Assembly: GCF_029168945.1 (NCBI RefSeq)
Contig: NC_083602.1
Span: 79,938,600 to 80,002,599, forward strand
Length of the DNA: 64,000 nt
Source: Cannabis sativa
Taxonomy: Eukaryota > Streptophyta > Magnoliopsida > Rosales > Cannabaceae
Direction of reading: 5' to 3'
The notes beneath the pieces were generated by a model. That model saw only the letters and a program-made list of their open reading frames with translations, ran no database searches and had not been told where the DNA came from. Shown here in pieces: positions 25,201 to 38,059 of this stretch. How positions within the stretch are numbered: the stretch's first letter is position 1; every line of letters starts with the position of its first letter. Made by a program: the position numbers and the translations under genes.

Positions 25201-25700
25201 ACCTTGATGTCCTCTGGCTGAATGGTATGTGGTCGAGTGGTGTCCACCACCACGGCCAGAAACCCTAAGCATCCACCATGCAATAATTCTCTAGCTGACA
25301 TGGCCGAAATCACCGGGATCCGAGATCCCCGAACTGAACCAACAAACACAAATGGTTCGTCACTTTCCGGTTGGAAGATCACCATCTTCCTTTTGCAATC
25401 AATACTAGCGGAATATTTCGATAGGAAATCCATTCCTAAAATAATATCGAACTCTACTAGGCTCATCTTTATCAAGTCAGCACTTAACTCTCTACCATCT
25501 ATTCTGATCGGCATAGACCTAATCCACCTTTTGGAGATAACTAACTCTCCGCCAGGTAATAGGGTTCCAAACCCTGATTCATATCTATCATATGGTCTAT
25601 CCAATTTACTAAAGACTCTGGCTGCCACATAAGAGTGTGTAGCCCCAGAATCAAACATCCCTGAGTAATATGAGTTATTAACTGAAAGCTGACCTGTTAC
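22295..25700 (-). pseudogene. Pol of gypsy G1: protease-RT-RNase H-integrase-chromodomain, broken
   Basis: Domains in order on the minus strand: aspartic protease ([10 protein letters not shown] near 25645; ILGMDFL), reverse transcriptase ([19 protein letters not shown] near 24640, where related copies have FIDDILVYS), RNase H ([21 protein letters not shown]), integrase zinc finger (CLTCQQIK near 23455) and DDE core (SDRDPKF; HPQTDGQSERT), and a chromodomain (VKVLWRNSKVEEATWELE near 22390). Broken by in-frame stops at 24108-24110 (CGA to TGA), 23673-23675, near 23550 (LH of the zinc-finger lead-in) and near 23262, and by a 5-bp deletion near 23402. Functional pol would reverse-transcribe and integrate the element; chromodomains are thought to steer chromoviruses to heterochromatin. 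Confidence 0.92.
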
Positions 25701-26975
25701 AACTGAAGGGCTGGCATCTGCATCAGCCTGAGTGATGGCGAACACCCTAGCTCGAGTGGGTATCGCCGGAGCCCTCGGTGACTCTGATCGGAGCTGGGGA
25801 CAATCCCTCTTGAAGTGTCTGGGCATGCCACAGTGAAAGCATCCCTGACCTTTGGATTCACCCCGATGGTGCCTTTTGCAGCTGTGGCAATCGGGATAGG
25901 AGAACCGGGTCTCTGCACCACTAGGACGACTACCTCTACTCTGGTTCCCCCGAAACCTCTTGTTCTTACTGAAGCCACCGGATGCAGTGGATGCTCTCCT
26001 CTTCTGGTCCATGGTCGAACCACTACTCCCCCTGCTAAAGCCTGATGCAGGAGGGGTAGGAGCCCCACCACTCGCCGGAGTACTAGCTGACTCCGACATA
26101 CACCCAACTACGCCCTCAGCTCGTAGTGCCTTCTCCACCATCTGAGCATAGGGGGTGTTGTCGTCCGTGGTGATCATCAAATCGTGTTTGATCTTCGCAT
26201 TTAACCCGTCCAGATACTTCTCTTTCTTGCTGAAGTCAGTTGGCACTATACCCGAGGCTAACCTCGCCAACCGGTCAAACTGAGTAGTATACTCTGTCAC
26301 GCTCATATTCTCCCGCTGGGTCAGGTGGGTGAACTCTTTCCTCTTGGTGCTTCTGACCGCCTCGTTATAATACTTGGCGTTGAAGAGTTCCTGGAACCTT
26401 TCCCAAGTCATGGTGGTGACGTCATGGATCTGAGATACCATGTCCCACCAGACAAGAGCGTCTTCCTGGAACTGGAAGGTGGCACACACAACTCTGTCAT
26501 TCCCGGTGACACCCATAAAATTCAGAATTTTGGTGATCACCGTTAGCCACTGTTCGGCCTTCATCACATCTGGACCTCCCAGACAGACCGGAGGTGCTTG
26601 TTTCCGAAACCTTTCATACAAAGGTTACATTCTGTTAGCCGCCACGACTATTTCGTTCTGAGCAGCAGGGGCGGGTGCCACTGGAACTATTGGCACAGGC
26701 ACTGCAGAAGCCCCCTGCTGCCTCAATCTCTGAATCTCTAAGTCTTGTTCTTCAATTCTGGCTTGCATTTCAGCAAACCTAACCTCCCAATTCTGGGCTC
26801 CCTGATCGGCTTGGGGAGCCTGGACAGCCTTTGGCGGGATCTCATCACCCCAACCACGAGCCTTGCCTCTGAGACCTCTACCTCGACCCCTAGCTGGCGG
26901 GGGAAACTGAGCTCCCTGACCTAGATTCGACCCTACCGAATTGCCCTGGCTCTTGGTAGTCTGCATGGCGTCCAT
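25700..26975 (-). pseudogene. Gag of gypsy G1, one in-frame stop
   Basis: Starts at ATG 26975 (MDAMQTTKSQGN), in frame with pol as usual in this clade. Features: Arg/Gly/Pro-rich N-terminus, a coiled-coil-like stretch ([20 protein letters not shown]), a stop at 26625-26627 in place of a Leu-Glu pair that G2 retains ([12 protein letters not shown]), the retrotransposon gag domain ([10 protein letters not shown], then FNAKYYNE, then [17 protein letters not shown]), a Ser/Gly-rich linker, and a CCHC zinc knuckle [14 protein letters not shown] near 25800-25850. The knuckle is intact (C-X2-C-X4-H-X4-C). Gag would form the virus-like particle and bind the RNA genome. Confidence 0.9.
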
Positions 26976-27256
26976 CTAGTCGGAACCGCCTGCGAAACCA
27001 AGAGTTGGCATATCAGGTCGTGTTCAAGGAGAGCTTACTAATGCCGCTTAATTTGGAAATTAAAAACGAAACATGTGCCTATTCTACTATCAGGCTACTA
27101 AGATGCTTCATATCAGGCTTTTCTTATTTCATAAAAATCAAATAAACTACTAAAGCAATAAAAGCTTACTGAACCATAGAACGAGCTAACTGCCGATGAT
27201 GATTGTACATGTCGTGACGATCTTCGGAAGACAACCTGGCGGCTCTGATACCAAAT
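26976..27256 (-). other. G1 leader and primer-binding site
   Basis: Untranslated region between the gag start and the 5' LTR. GGCGGCTCTGATACCA (27238-27253) reads on the minus strand TGGTATCAGAGCCGCC, a perfect initiator tRNA-Met site over its first 13 bases, three bases from the LTR terminus. No other gene is seen. Confidence 0.88.
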
Positions 27257-28139
27257 TGTAACACCCTAACTAGCATAGGCGTATTACGTGATTTTTAAAC
27301 ATACTGTGCAGGTCGTTGCTAATCAACGAGGTTTATGGAAAACGTGATTAATTAAAATTTTTTCTTTTTAATTAAACTTGTAAAATATTTATACCAAATA
27401 CTCGGGATCCCATTTACAAAACCATTTACAAAAGTTTACTGTCTATACAAAATACTTGTCGCCTAGCGACTAATTACAAAAATAGCCTCGCTGTCCCGAT
27501 GATCGTACGCTCCAGGCCTAACCGCCCCGACATGTACAATCTTCACCGGCTCGCTCACGGTCCATCAGCCCTAGCCTTGCCCTTACCTACACATAAACAT
27601 AGCACTGTGAGTCGACAGACTCAGTAAGAAAAGCATAAAAATACTCATACATAAATCCCGGTCATGATCAGACGCCCATACCCCTGACCATAACCCTAAC
27701 TGCCGAGTCCAACACGATACGGAGTCCTGAACGTTCATAGGGACGGTACTATTGACAAGTAACAGCCTATACTCTGTCGAACTGGTCATACTCCAGCCTG
27801 TACCAATGTGTTACAGTATCAGCCTATACTCGGTCGAACTGGTCATACTCCAGCTGCTAGTCATACTCTAGCCTGTACCGATGTGATACGTCAAATAGTA
27901 CGGAACCACCAACCTAAGTATCAGCCTATACTCGGCACACTGGTCATACTCCAGCTGCTAGTCATACTCTAGCCTGTGCCGATGTGATACAGTGTCAGCC
28001 TATACTCGGTCATACTGGTAATACTCCAGCTGCTGGTCATACTCCAGCCTATACCGATGTGACACAATCGGATGGTTCGAAGCCAACATACATATCTAAT
28101 GTAATCTAACAGGCTTCCTAACATGCACGCTAAACATGT
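27257..28139 (-). mobile_element. 5' LTR of G1, truncated by G2
   Basis: Matches 19921-20824 of the left LTR, including the minisatellite, and stops at GCTAAACATGT where the left LTR continues AATCTACATATGC. G2 starts on the next base. If G2 inserted here, CATGT would be its target duplication; the second copy and the rest of this LTR are absent from the window. Confidence 0.88.
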
Positions 28140-30495
28140 TGTAACACCCTAACTAACATAGTCGTATTACGTGAATTTTAAACATGGTGTGCAGCTCGTT
28201 GCTAATCAACGAGGTTTATGGAAAACGTGATTAATTAAAATTTTTTCTTTTTAATTAAACTTATAAAATAATATTACAAAAGACTCGGGATCCCGTTTAC
28301 AAAATCATTTACAAAAGGGTTAACTGTTTATACCAAATAATTGTCGCCTAGCGACTAGTTACAAAATCAGCCTTGCTGTCCCGAGGATCGTACGCTCCAG
28401 GCCTAACCGCCCCGACATGTACAACCTTCATAAGCTCGCTCACGGTCCATCAGCCCTAGCCTTGCCTTTACCTACACATAAAACGTAAAACTGTGAGTCG
28501 ACAGACTCAGTAAGAAAAGCATAATAATACTCAAACATAATCCTGGTCATGATTAGACGCCCATACCCCTGATCATAACCCTAATTGTCGTGTCCAACAC
28601 AATACTGAGTCCCACTACTGCCGTGTCCAACACGGTACTGAGTCACTACTGTCGTATCCAACACGGTACAGAGTTCTGAACGTTCATAGGGACAGTACTA
28701 TTGACAAGTAACAGCCTGATCGGTCGAAGCGGTCATACTCCGACTGTTGGTCATACTACAGCCTGTACCGACGTGTTACAGTATCCTCCTGATCGGTCGA
28801 ACTGGTCATACTCCGGCTGCTGGTCATACTCCAGCCTGTACTGACGGGATACATCAATAGTACGGAACCACCAACCAAGTGTCAGCCTGATTGGTCGAAC
28901 TGGTCATACTCCGGCTGCTGGTCATACTACAGCCTGTACCGACGTGACAGGGTTGGATGGTTCGAAGCCAACATACATAACTAATGTAATCTAACAGGCT
29001 TCCTACATGCACGCTAAACATGTAATCTACATATGCATACTGTTATACTAATCTTACTCCGGATTACGAATTCGGGTGTCTTAGGTCAACGTGACTGGAA
29101 CTTTAACTGCGTGGCGGATTACAGGCTCCTAAACCATAAAAATCACAACACTATAAGTCACACGCTAAATCACATCCCGGGGACTTAAACTAGGAACTAA
29201 AAGTTTCCCTATCGATAAAAAGCATGGCAATACCCCCTAAAACATAAAATCGAGGAAATCTAGGGTTTCAGAATTTTCCCCAACTGGTAGACCGGTTGCC
29301 CAACCGGAATTCCGGTTATCGGAAAATTCAGAACCCCATCCAGAATTTCGGATGCACAACCGAAATTCTGGTTCCTCGCAGGCAGCAAACTCAAAAATTC
29401 ATAACTTGCTCAAATCAACCCCAAATCACATGAAACCTTCGAGACCTGTTCTATACCACCCCTAGAACATTTCTAAAGCAACAAAACCACCCAGATTTCA
29501 CAGAAATGAAAAACACCATTAAAGCTCAAGCTTTGAGTTCTAAACACAAACTTGAGCAAACCTAGCTAACATGCAATCAAACCAGCTTGAATCTACTTAA
29601 ACATGCTTAAAATAGCTTCTGAAAACAATAACAAACATCAGCAACATCACAGCAACAAATTCAAATAATTTCTCTTTGAAAACCATATTTTTGAGCTAAA
29701 AATTCCAAACTTGAAGAAAAGCAATTAACATGCATTACTAACAACCTAAATAACTTCAAATTAACAAGCTTAAATCTCAGAAACAACAACAAGATCACAG
29801 CAGCAACAATATCAAAATTCATCATGCATTACTCAACTTTTTCATTAAAAATTTCAAGAAAACGAAGAGAAGATACAAGTGATCAAACCTTGACTTGGAT
29901 TACACAAAGAGGAGTTGAAAATCACAAGAATTGAGCAAAAACACCCAGCCCTAGCAGCTCCAAGTCTTGGCCGAAAAGAGAGAGAGAATGAGAGCTTTTT
30001 GAAAATTTTCTATTTTTCTTTAACTTTGTAATTTTTGATAAAATAAAATAAAAAAGCTATTACACATATATCAATACCATTTCAGCCAAATAAATGATAA
30101 ACAAACATTTATTTTTCATTTACTAAGTCCACTAAAGGACAAATAGTCATTGGGGCAAAAAGACCATTTTGCCCCTCCACACTAAAACCACATCAATAAC
30201 TCTAAAGGGGTATTTTTGGGAAATTCTAAATTCCCGGCCATTCCCGACATTCCCAATGTCTAATAACCGTCCCAAACTACTAACATACTAAGTTGTGATT
30301 CCTACTGAGGCAAACACCAAGTTCCAAAATACTGGGCACCGGAATGCAAACTTATGCAAACTACTACATGACATAAAAATGCATCTCTGAATTCAATAAT
30401 AACAGCATAATAAATTATTTAAATAGCTATAAATAATTTTCATAATTAAACGTGATTAACTGCTAATTTCCAAATTAAACTAAGCGGTCTTTACA
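28140..30495 (-). mobile_element. 3' LTR of G2 (2356 bp)
   Basis: Bounded by TGTAACACCC and GGTCTTTACA. It differs from G1's LTR by scattered substitutions, a rewritten minisatellite (28705-28955) and an extra threefold TGTCGTGTCCAACAC-like repeat at 28585-28675. The open pol frame runs 21 bases into this LTR (stop at 30475). Confidence 0.88.
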
Positions 30496-33400
30496 ACTAT
30501 CCCCCCTTAAAAGGATTTCGTCCCCGAAATCTAACCTGAATAACTCTGGATATTGAGCTCTCATATCTGACTCTAGCTCCCAGGTGGCTTCCTCCACCTT
30601 GCTGTTTCTCCAGAGAACCTTGACCAATGCTATGGTCTTATTCCGAAGGACTTTATCCTTTCTATCCAGGATCTGCACTGGTTGTTCTTCATAAGTCATG
30701 TCTGGCTGCAGTTCTAGGCTCTCATAACTGAGTATATGAGAGGGATCTGAAACGTATTTTCTCAACATCGAGACATGGAATACGTTGTGAACTGCTGATA
30801 AGGCTGGAGGCAATGCTAACCGATATGCCACTTGACCAATCTTCTCGAGAATCTCGAAAGGTCCTGTAAATCTAGGGCATAACTTGCCTCTTTTCTCGAA
30901 ACGTTTGATCTCCTTCATCGGAGATACCCGTAAAAACACATGGTCCCCTAATCGGAACTCAACATCTCTGCGTTTCGGATCTGCGTAACTCTTCTGTTTG
31001 CTCTGTGAGGCAAGCATTCTAGCTTTTATCTTCTCTATTGCCTCATTGGTCCGCTGCACTGACTCTGGACCTAGGTATTTCCTCTCCCCTGTCTCATCCC
31101 AGTGGATGGGAGATCTACATTTCCTACCGTATAAAAGTTCATAGGGAGCCATCCCTATCGTACTCTGGTAACTGTTGTTGTAAAAAAATTCTATAAACGG
31201 TAGATACTTATTCCATGAGCATTCAAAGTCCATAACACAGGCTCTTAACATGTCCTCCAATATTTGAATTGTCCTTTCGGACTGACCATCTGTCTGAGGA
31301 TGGAATGCTGTACTGAATTTCAACTTTGTACCCATTGCTCGTTGCAAACTTTGCCAAAATTTGGAGGTGAATTTCGGATCCCTATCCGAAACTATAGACT
31401 TCGGTACCCCGTGAAGTCTCACTAGCTCTCTGACATACAACTCTGCCAACTGATCCACTGTAAATGTTGTTCTAACTGGCAAAAAATGAGCAGATTTCGT
31501 AAATCGATCCACCACTACCCAGATGGAATCAAATAAACCCGTGGTCCTAGGTAATCCGACCACAAAATCCATCGTGATATCCTCCCATTTCCATTCTGGT
31601 AGGGTTAGAGGCTGCAACAACCCTGCTGGTCTCTGATGTTCAGCCTTAATCTGCTGACAAGTGAGGCATCTCCATACAAATTCTACAAAATTCTTCTTCA
31701 TACCGCTCCACCAGAAGTACGGTTTCAAATCTTGGTACATCTTAGTGGTGCCGGGATGTAGAGAATACGGGGTAGAATGAGCCTCCTCAAAGATCTCATT
31801 CCTTAGTTCCACACTATTCGGAACACAAACCCTAGCTTTATACAAAAGCATCCCGCTGTCTGACACTGAAAAGTCCTTGGCTTGACCAGCCAACACCTCA
31901 TCTCTGATCTTCACTAACTCTGGATCTGTCATCTGAGCGACTTTTATTCTTTCCAACAGGCAGATTGCAGCGTTAAGTTGTGAAGCTGACCTACCACAAA
32001 CTCATTGCTGGATCTAACCATATCCTCTGCTAGCTGAGGTGAGATCTGAACCATACTAGCTACTTGCCCGGGACCCTTTCTGCTCAGGGCATCGACCACT
32101 ACATGGCCTTTCCGGGGTGATAGAGGATCTCACAGTCGTAATCTTTCACTAATTCCAACCAACGCCTTTGTCTCATATTCAAATCCTTTTGAGTAAAGAA
32201 ATACTTGAGACTTTTATGGTCGGTATAGATTTCACATTTTTCCCCGTAAAGGTAATGCCGCCAAATCTTCAATGCGAAAACCACCGTGGCCAACTCTAGG
32301 TCATGAGTCGGGTATCGCTGTTCATAATCCTTTAACTGACGGGAGGCATTAGCAATAACTTGATCGGCTTGCATAAATACACACCCCAAACCCTGTTTGG
32401 ATGCGTCACAATAAACTATGAACTTCTCCTTGTCTGAGGGCGAAGCTAGCACTGGAGCGGTAATCAGCCTCTGTTTTAGCTCCTGAAAACTAGTTTCGCA
32501 CTTGTCTGACCAAATAAATCGCTGATTCTTCTTTGTAAGCTCGGTTAGGGGCATTGAAATTTTTGAAAACCCTTCCACGAACCTACGGTAGTACCCCGCT
32601 AAACCCAAGAAGCTTCTGATCTCTGTCACTGTCTTCGGTCTCGGCCAATCCCTGACGGATTCGATCTTCCCGGGATCCACCTTGATCCCATCTTTGCTCA
32701 CAATGTGCCCTAGGAAGGACACCTGAGATAGCCAGAACTCACATTTCTTGAACTTGGCATAAAGCTTGTGCTCCCGAAGCCGTTGCAGTACCATCTGAAG
32801 ATGTAATTCATGCTCCTCTTCTGATTGAGAGTACACGAGGATGTCGTCGATAAACACAATCACACAGATATCGAGGAAATCCTTGAATACTCTATTCATC
32901 AAGTCCATGAATGCTGCAGGAGCATTGGTTAGTCCGAATGACATAACCAAGAATTCCTAATGTCCATACCTAGTGCGGAAAGCCGTCTTCGGAATGTCCT
33001 CCTCTCGGATTCTCAACTGATGATAACCCGAACGGAGATCAATCTTAGAAAAGACCGTCTTCCCCTAAAGTTGATCGAACAAATCATCGATCCTAGGTAA
33101 TGGATATTTATTCTTCACCGTCAGCTTGTTCAATTCCCTGTAGTCGATGCACATCCTCATAGATCCATCCTTCTTCTTGACGAATAAAACCGGGGCTCCC
33201 CAGGGTGACACACTGGGCCGAATAAATCCTATGTCAAGCAACCCTTGGAGCTGAATCTTTAATTCCTTAAGTTCTGCTGGAGCCATTCTATATGGGGCTT
33301 TGGAAACCGGTTCCACCCCTGGTGCCAAGTCTATCACGAAGTCAATCTCCCGCTGAGGTGGTAACCCTGGAAGTTCTTCGAGAAAAACATCCAAAAATTC

Positions 33401-33900
33401 CCGAACCACCTTGATGTCCTCTGGCCGAATGGTATCTGGCCGAGTGGTGTCCACCACCACGGCCAGAAACCCTAAACAACCGCCATGCAATAAATCTCTA
33501 GCTGATATGGCCGAAATTACCGGGATCCGGGATCCCTGAACTGAACCAACAAACACAAATGGTTCTTCAGTTTCCGGTTGGAAGATCACCATCTTCCTTT
33601 TACAATCAATGCTCGTCGAATATTTAGATAGGAAATCCATTCCTAAAATAATATCGAACTCTACTAAACTCATCTCTATCAAGTCAGCACTTAACTCTCT
33701 ACCATCTATCCTGATCGGCATAGACCTAATCCACCTGTTGGAGATAACCAACTCTCCGCCAGGTAATAGGGTTCCAAACCCTGATTCATATCTATCGTAC
33801 GGTCTATCCAATTTACTAAAGACTCTGGCCGCCACATAAGAATGTGTAGCCCCAGAATCAAACAACACTGAGTAAAGCGAGTTATTAACAGAAAGCTGAC
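30475..33900 (-). pseudogene. Pol of gypsy G2, two stops and two frameshifts
   Basis: Protease ([11 protein letters not shown] near 33850), RT ([29 protein letters not shown] near 32845), RNase H ([21 protein letters not shown]), integrase (HPGTTKMY then CLTCQQIK zinc finger; FVVGLP, SDRDPKF, HPQTDGQSERT core) and chromodomain (VKVLWRNSKVEEATWELE). The integrase-chromodomain part is open for 493 codons from 31956. Lesions: TAG at 33065-33067 (CAG in G1), TAG near 32955 (TAT in G1), a 1-base deletion near 32102 just after the RNase H domain, and another near 31960. Better preserved than G1 but not functional. Confidence 0.92.
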
Positions 33901-35182
33901 CTGTCACAACTGATGGGCTGACATCTACATCAGCCTGAGTGATGGAGAACACCCTGGCTGAAGTGGGTATCGCCGGAGCTCTCGGTGCCTCTGAGCGGAG
34001 CTGGGGACAGTCCCTCTTGAAGTATCCGGGCATGCCATAGTGAAAGCATCCCTGACCTTTGCACTCACCCCGATGGTGCCTTTTGCAGCTAGGGCACTCG
34101 GGATAGGAGAATCGGGTCTCAGTACCATTGGAACGACTTCCTCTATTCTGGTTCCCCTGGAACCTCTTGTTCTGACTCGAGCCACCGGAAGCAGTGGGTG
34201 CTCTTTTCCTCTGATCAATGGCCGAACCACTACTCCCCCTGCTAAAGCCTGATGCAGGAGGGGTAGGAGCCCCACCACTCGCCGGAGTACTAGCTGACTC
34301 CGACATACACCCAACTACGCCCTCAGCTCGTAGTGCCTTCTCCACCATCTGAGCATAGGGGGTGTTGTCGTCCGTGGTGATCATCAAATCGTGTTTGATC
34401 TTCGCATTTAACCCGTCCAGATACTTCTCTTTCTTGCTGAAGTCAGTTGGCACAATTCCCGAGGCTAACCTCGCCAACCGGTCAAACTGAGTAGTATACT
34501 CGGTGACGCTCATATTCTCACGTTGGGTCAGGTGAGCGAACTCTTTCCTCTTGGCGCTTCTGACCACCTCATTGTAGTACTTGGCGTTGAAGAGTTCCTG
34601 GAACCTTTTCCAGGTCATGGTGGTGACATCGTGAATCTGAGACACCATGTCCCACCAGACCAGAGCGTCCTCCTGGAACTGGAAAGTGGCACACACCACC
34701 CTATCATTACCGGTGACACCCATGAAATTCAGAATCTTGGTGATCACCGTCAGCCACTGCTCGGCCTTAATTACGTCTGGACCACCCAGAAAAACCGGAG
34801 GTGCTTGCTTCCGGAACCGTTCATACAGAGGTTCCAATCTATTGGCCGCCACCACTATCTCGGCCTGGGTAGCAGGGGCAGGTGCCACTGGAACTACGGG
34901 CACTGAAACTGCAGGAGCACCCTGCTGTCTCAACCTCTGAATCTCGAGGTCTTGTTCTTCAATCCGGGCTTGCATTTCCGCAAACTGAATTTCCCAGTTC
35001 TGAGCTCCCTGATCGGCTGGGGGAGACTGGGCAGCCTGTGGCGGGTTCTCATCACCCCAACCACGAGCCCTGCCTCGGGGACCTCTACCTCGGCCCCTAA
35101 CTGGCAGGGGAAACTGAGCTCCCTGTCCTTGATTCGACCCCACTGAATTGCCCTGACTCCTGGTAGTCCGCCTGGCGTCCAT
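33900..35182 (-). pseudogene. Gag of gypsy G2, zinc knuckle damaged
   Basis: Starts at ATG 35182 ([12 protein letters not shown]) and is open through gag and protease to 33065 (705 codons). It has an [16 protein letters not shown]-terminus, a coiled-coil-like stretch, the gag domain, a Ser/Gly linker, then [14 protein letters not shown]: relative to G1 the second Cys is Tyr and the His is Tyr, so the CCHC knuckle is lost. The pattern would prevent normal RNA packaging if these changes predate insertion. Confidence 0.9.
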
Positions 35183-35311
35183 CTAGTCAGAACCGCCTGC
35201 GAAACCAAGAGTAGGCATATCAGGTCGTATTCAAGGAGAGCTTACTAATGCCGCTTAATTTGGAAATTAAAAACGAAACATGCGCCTATTCTACTATCAG
35301 GCTACTAACTG
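35183..35311 (-). other. G2 leader remnant
   Basis: Matches the first 129 bases upstream of gag in G1 (26976-27104) and ends at CTACTAAC, directly before copia E. CTAAC (35307-35311) would be E's target duplication. No gene. Confidence 0.75.
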
Positions 35312-38059
35312 TTGGGTTTTATGCCCTAAATAAAACTCATTTCAATATAATCAGATTTACTTATTAATATAGATCAGAAATAACATTTAATGTTGCATGG
35401 TTCACATGATTTATTTCATGATTATATGTACATAATGTATAAATTCATTTGAAACCCTTTTCACATACTTGATCCTGTTTATTGTGCCGTCAACACATTG
35501 GAAAGTAAACATGACTATGTGAATAAAGTTTCCTAGATTTATCAGACATAGGGTTTTACTAATATGATAATCTACAACAGAGTTTACTTGCATTTGGAGA
35601 AGTGCTATGTTCTTTCCAGAGCATTGGTTAAAGTAAAGATCAGGTTGGATGCATTGAGTATGCATCGGAAGGGACCGATATTGAACTTTGACTTCGATTT
35701 ATTAAACTTACCGTAATATCTATTCAAGTCAATATCGCCTAGTTGATCCTAGATCAAATGATCTTAATCCTGTTATGATTAGGCTAAATCTTGAAAGGCT
35801 ATTCGTGTTCTTTGATTTGTTAGTTAAGCCTACTTTTAGGTCAGGGTGATACGTACATTTTGGGAACACGGTAGTGCAATTGAGTGGGAGCGCTATCATA
35901 AACATGGAATCTATAGCTTCTATCTGGCGAATAGTGAGCAAAGGATGATCTCCTTCGAGCTTGACCAAACGAACATAAATGGTGGAGTACTCATTTCACA
36001 TAAGCTGAAATATCATTTATACGGGGTCAAGTGTTTTAAGGAATAAATACATTGTAGGGTGTAACGGTAATCTAATCCCTTTACAGTGTAGATCATTCAT
36101 ATAGAGGATCATTGATCACATTAGGATTATAACAATGGATAACTAATGATGTGTCTATATGGTGGAACATATAGAGCATTCTATATAATTGAGAGTGCAA
36201 TTCTAAGTTCTATGCGTGGATTCAACGAAGAATTAATAAGTTAGTGAATTTTAGTAATAAATTCTTGATCTACTTATTGGAAGCTCGGTTATATAGACCC
36301 ATTGTCCCCGCACTAGTTGAGATAATATTGCTTGTAAGACTCATATAATTGGTTTTGATTAATCAATTATAATTCTCAATTTAGACTATGCCTATTTGTG
36401 AATTTTTCACTAAGTAAGGGCGAAATTGTAAAGAAAGAGTTAATAGGGGCATATTTGTTAATTATGATACTTTGTATGGTTCAATTAATAAATATGATAA
36501 ATGACAATATTATTTAATAATTATTTATAGTTATTAAATAGTTAGAATTGGCATTTAAATGGTTGAATTAGAAAATTGGCGTTTTTGAGAAAATCAGATG
36601 CATAAAAGATAAAACTGCAAAATTGCAAAAAGTGAGGCCCAAATCCACTAAGCATGGCCCGCCACTTTTGTAGGAATTTTAAACTGATATTTTCATTATT
36701 TTATGTTCAAATAATTCAAACCTAACCCTAGTGGAATGCTATAAATAGATAGTGAAGTCTTCAGAAAAATTACACTTTCTTCTGACACTTCTGATTCAGA
36801 AAAACCTGAGCCTTCTCTCTCCCTATCTTTGGCAGAACCCACTCTCTCTTTAAAAATAAATTTATTTAAAATTAAATAAATCCTACATCCAACTATCCAG
36901 CTAACCTTGTTGCAGGAGTATGCGTTTTAGCTTGTGTGTAAGTTTTCAAAACCTATTATTACTTGATTGCAAATAGCCATGGTTACTTTTTGCCAGATCT
37001 AATGATCTGATGGCTCCCTTGGTCAAGTAAATAATTTGTAACAGGTATATTTACAATCTTCTTTCATTTGTGTATGACCTAGCAACATGATAGGACCCAT
37101 CCAAAGTGTGACTGTGTGAGCCTATGTGTTTAATTTGATTATAGATGCATGTAGGTTATTGTTGCTAAATAAATTATCATATTTCTTGATATATTTTATA
37201 TAGGCCCATTTAGTTTTTGGGCCTATTCAATTAATAACAGTTTTTCATTTTAAGGTTAAATTCCTCTCTTTTGGGCCTCGTGTGAGAGTTGGGAGCCATA
37301 GTAGTGGGTACGACATACTGAACCCAACACCCCCTCACATGAACCACCTCAATTGTGAAGGCCCATTTGCCTGATTTGAATAACTGTACTAGGTTAATTA
37401 AACTAGTTTAACCTAATAAAATTGATTAGCAACATAATTAATTTCATTTATTTTGAAATTAATTTAAGAAAATTATAGTTTAAAGAATTTTTTATTCTAA
37501 GCTAAACTATATGTATTTTCTTGTATTTAATTAAATATAGAATTATAACCATCTAGATTCTTTCTGAAGCTTAATTTAAATTTTTCATTAAATATTCCTA
37601 TTTAAGTTGATATTTCGTTATCTACAACTAACCAACTTAAATCTGAATATCTTTTGGATTTAAAATTTCAAAATTAAGTTGAGGAATTTTAGGCATTGGT
37701 TATTAAGATTCTTTAGATATTTTTTAAGTTAATATGTTTTCGAAAATTAACTTAAAATGGAATATTTTTAAATTAAGTGGTTACAACTTAATTTTTGATA
37801 TTTAATTAAATTTAAATTTGAAAATATTTAAGTTCTAGATTTTTCTAATACAACTTAAATTAGATATTTTTTCAAATTTTGTGGAAAAGATACTTAATCA
37901 AATAAGATATTTTCTAGATAGTTATTTCTAGACTACTTATTATTTCTAATATTAAATAGGAAAATATTATAAATTGTGAAATTAATTATTTAAATAATTG
38001 ATTTTGGTACAATTTATTTTAAGTATATTTTTCCTAGTATTAAACTAGAGATTAATAAT
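35312..38059 (+). mobile_element. Copia-derived element E, deleted at two junctions
   Basis: Plus-strand copy of the A/B/F family. LTR from TGTTGGGTTTTATGCCC at 35312 to about 36851 (1540 bp, ending CACTCTCTCTTT, with a TATAAATA box at 36740-36747). Then a jump past the LTR end, the primer-binding site and about 950 bp of leader into internal sequence equivalent to 9685 onward in copy B. It runs to 38059, equivalent to about 10885 in B, where a second junction enters the 3' LTR of element D. No coding sequence remains. Confidence 0.85.

Larger units (their letters stand above)
19921..28139 (-). mobile_element. Ty3/gypsy chromovirus G1 (Tekay type), right LTR truncated
   Basis: Minus-strand LTR retrotransposon: 3' LTR 19921-22290, polypurine tract about 22298-22310, gag-pol 22295-26975, leader to 27240, primer-binding site 27238-27253, 5' LTR 27257-28139 (883 of about 2370 bp, then cut by G2). 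LTR ends are TGTAAAGATC and GGTGTTACA. It inserted into copia D's 5' LTR; the five bases left of it are GGATC, and the matching copy on the right has been lost with the later deletion. The C-terminal chromodomain and overall protein match the Tekay/Del clade of chromoviruses. Confidence 0.9.
28140..35311 (-). mobile_element. Ty3/gypsy chromovirus G2 (Tekay type), 5' end lost
   Basis: Second minus-strand copy of the same family: 3' LTR 28140-30495, polypurine tract 30501-30514 (AGGGGGG core), gag-pol to 35182, leader to 35311. The primer-binding site and 5' LTR are missing because copia E begins at 35312. Protein identity to G1 is very high by eye, but the lesions differ, so the two copies decayed independently. 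Confidence 0.9.

Noticed and set aside
25222..26661. Several plus-strand frames opposite gypsy gag-pol (also 33609-35146)
   Set aside because: They are antisense shadows of the GC-richer gag-pol frames and repeat identically in G1 and G2.
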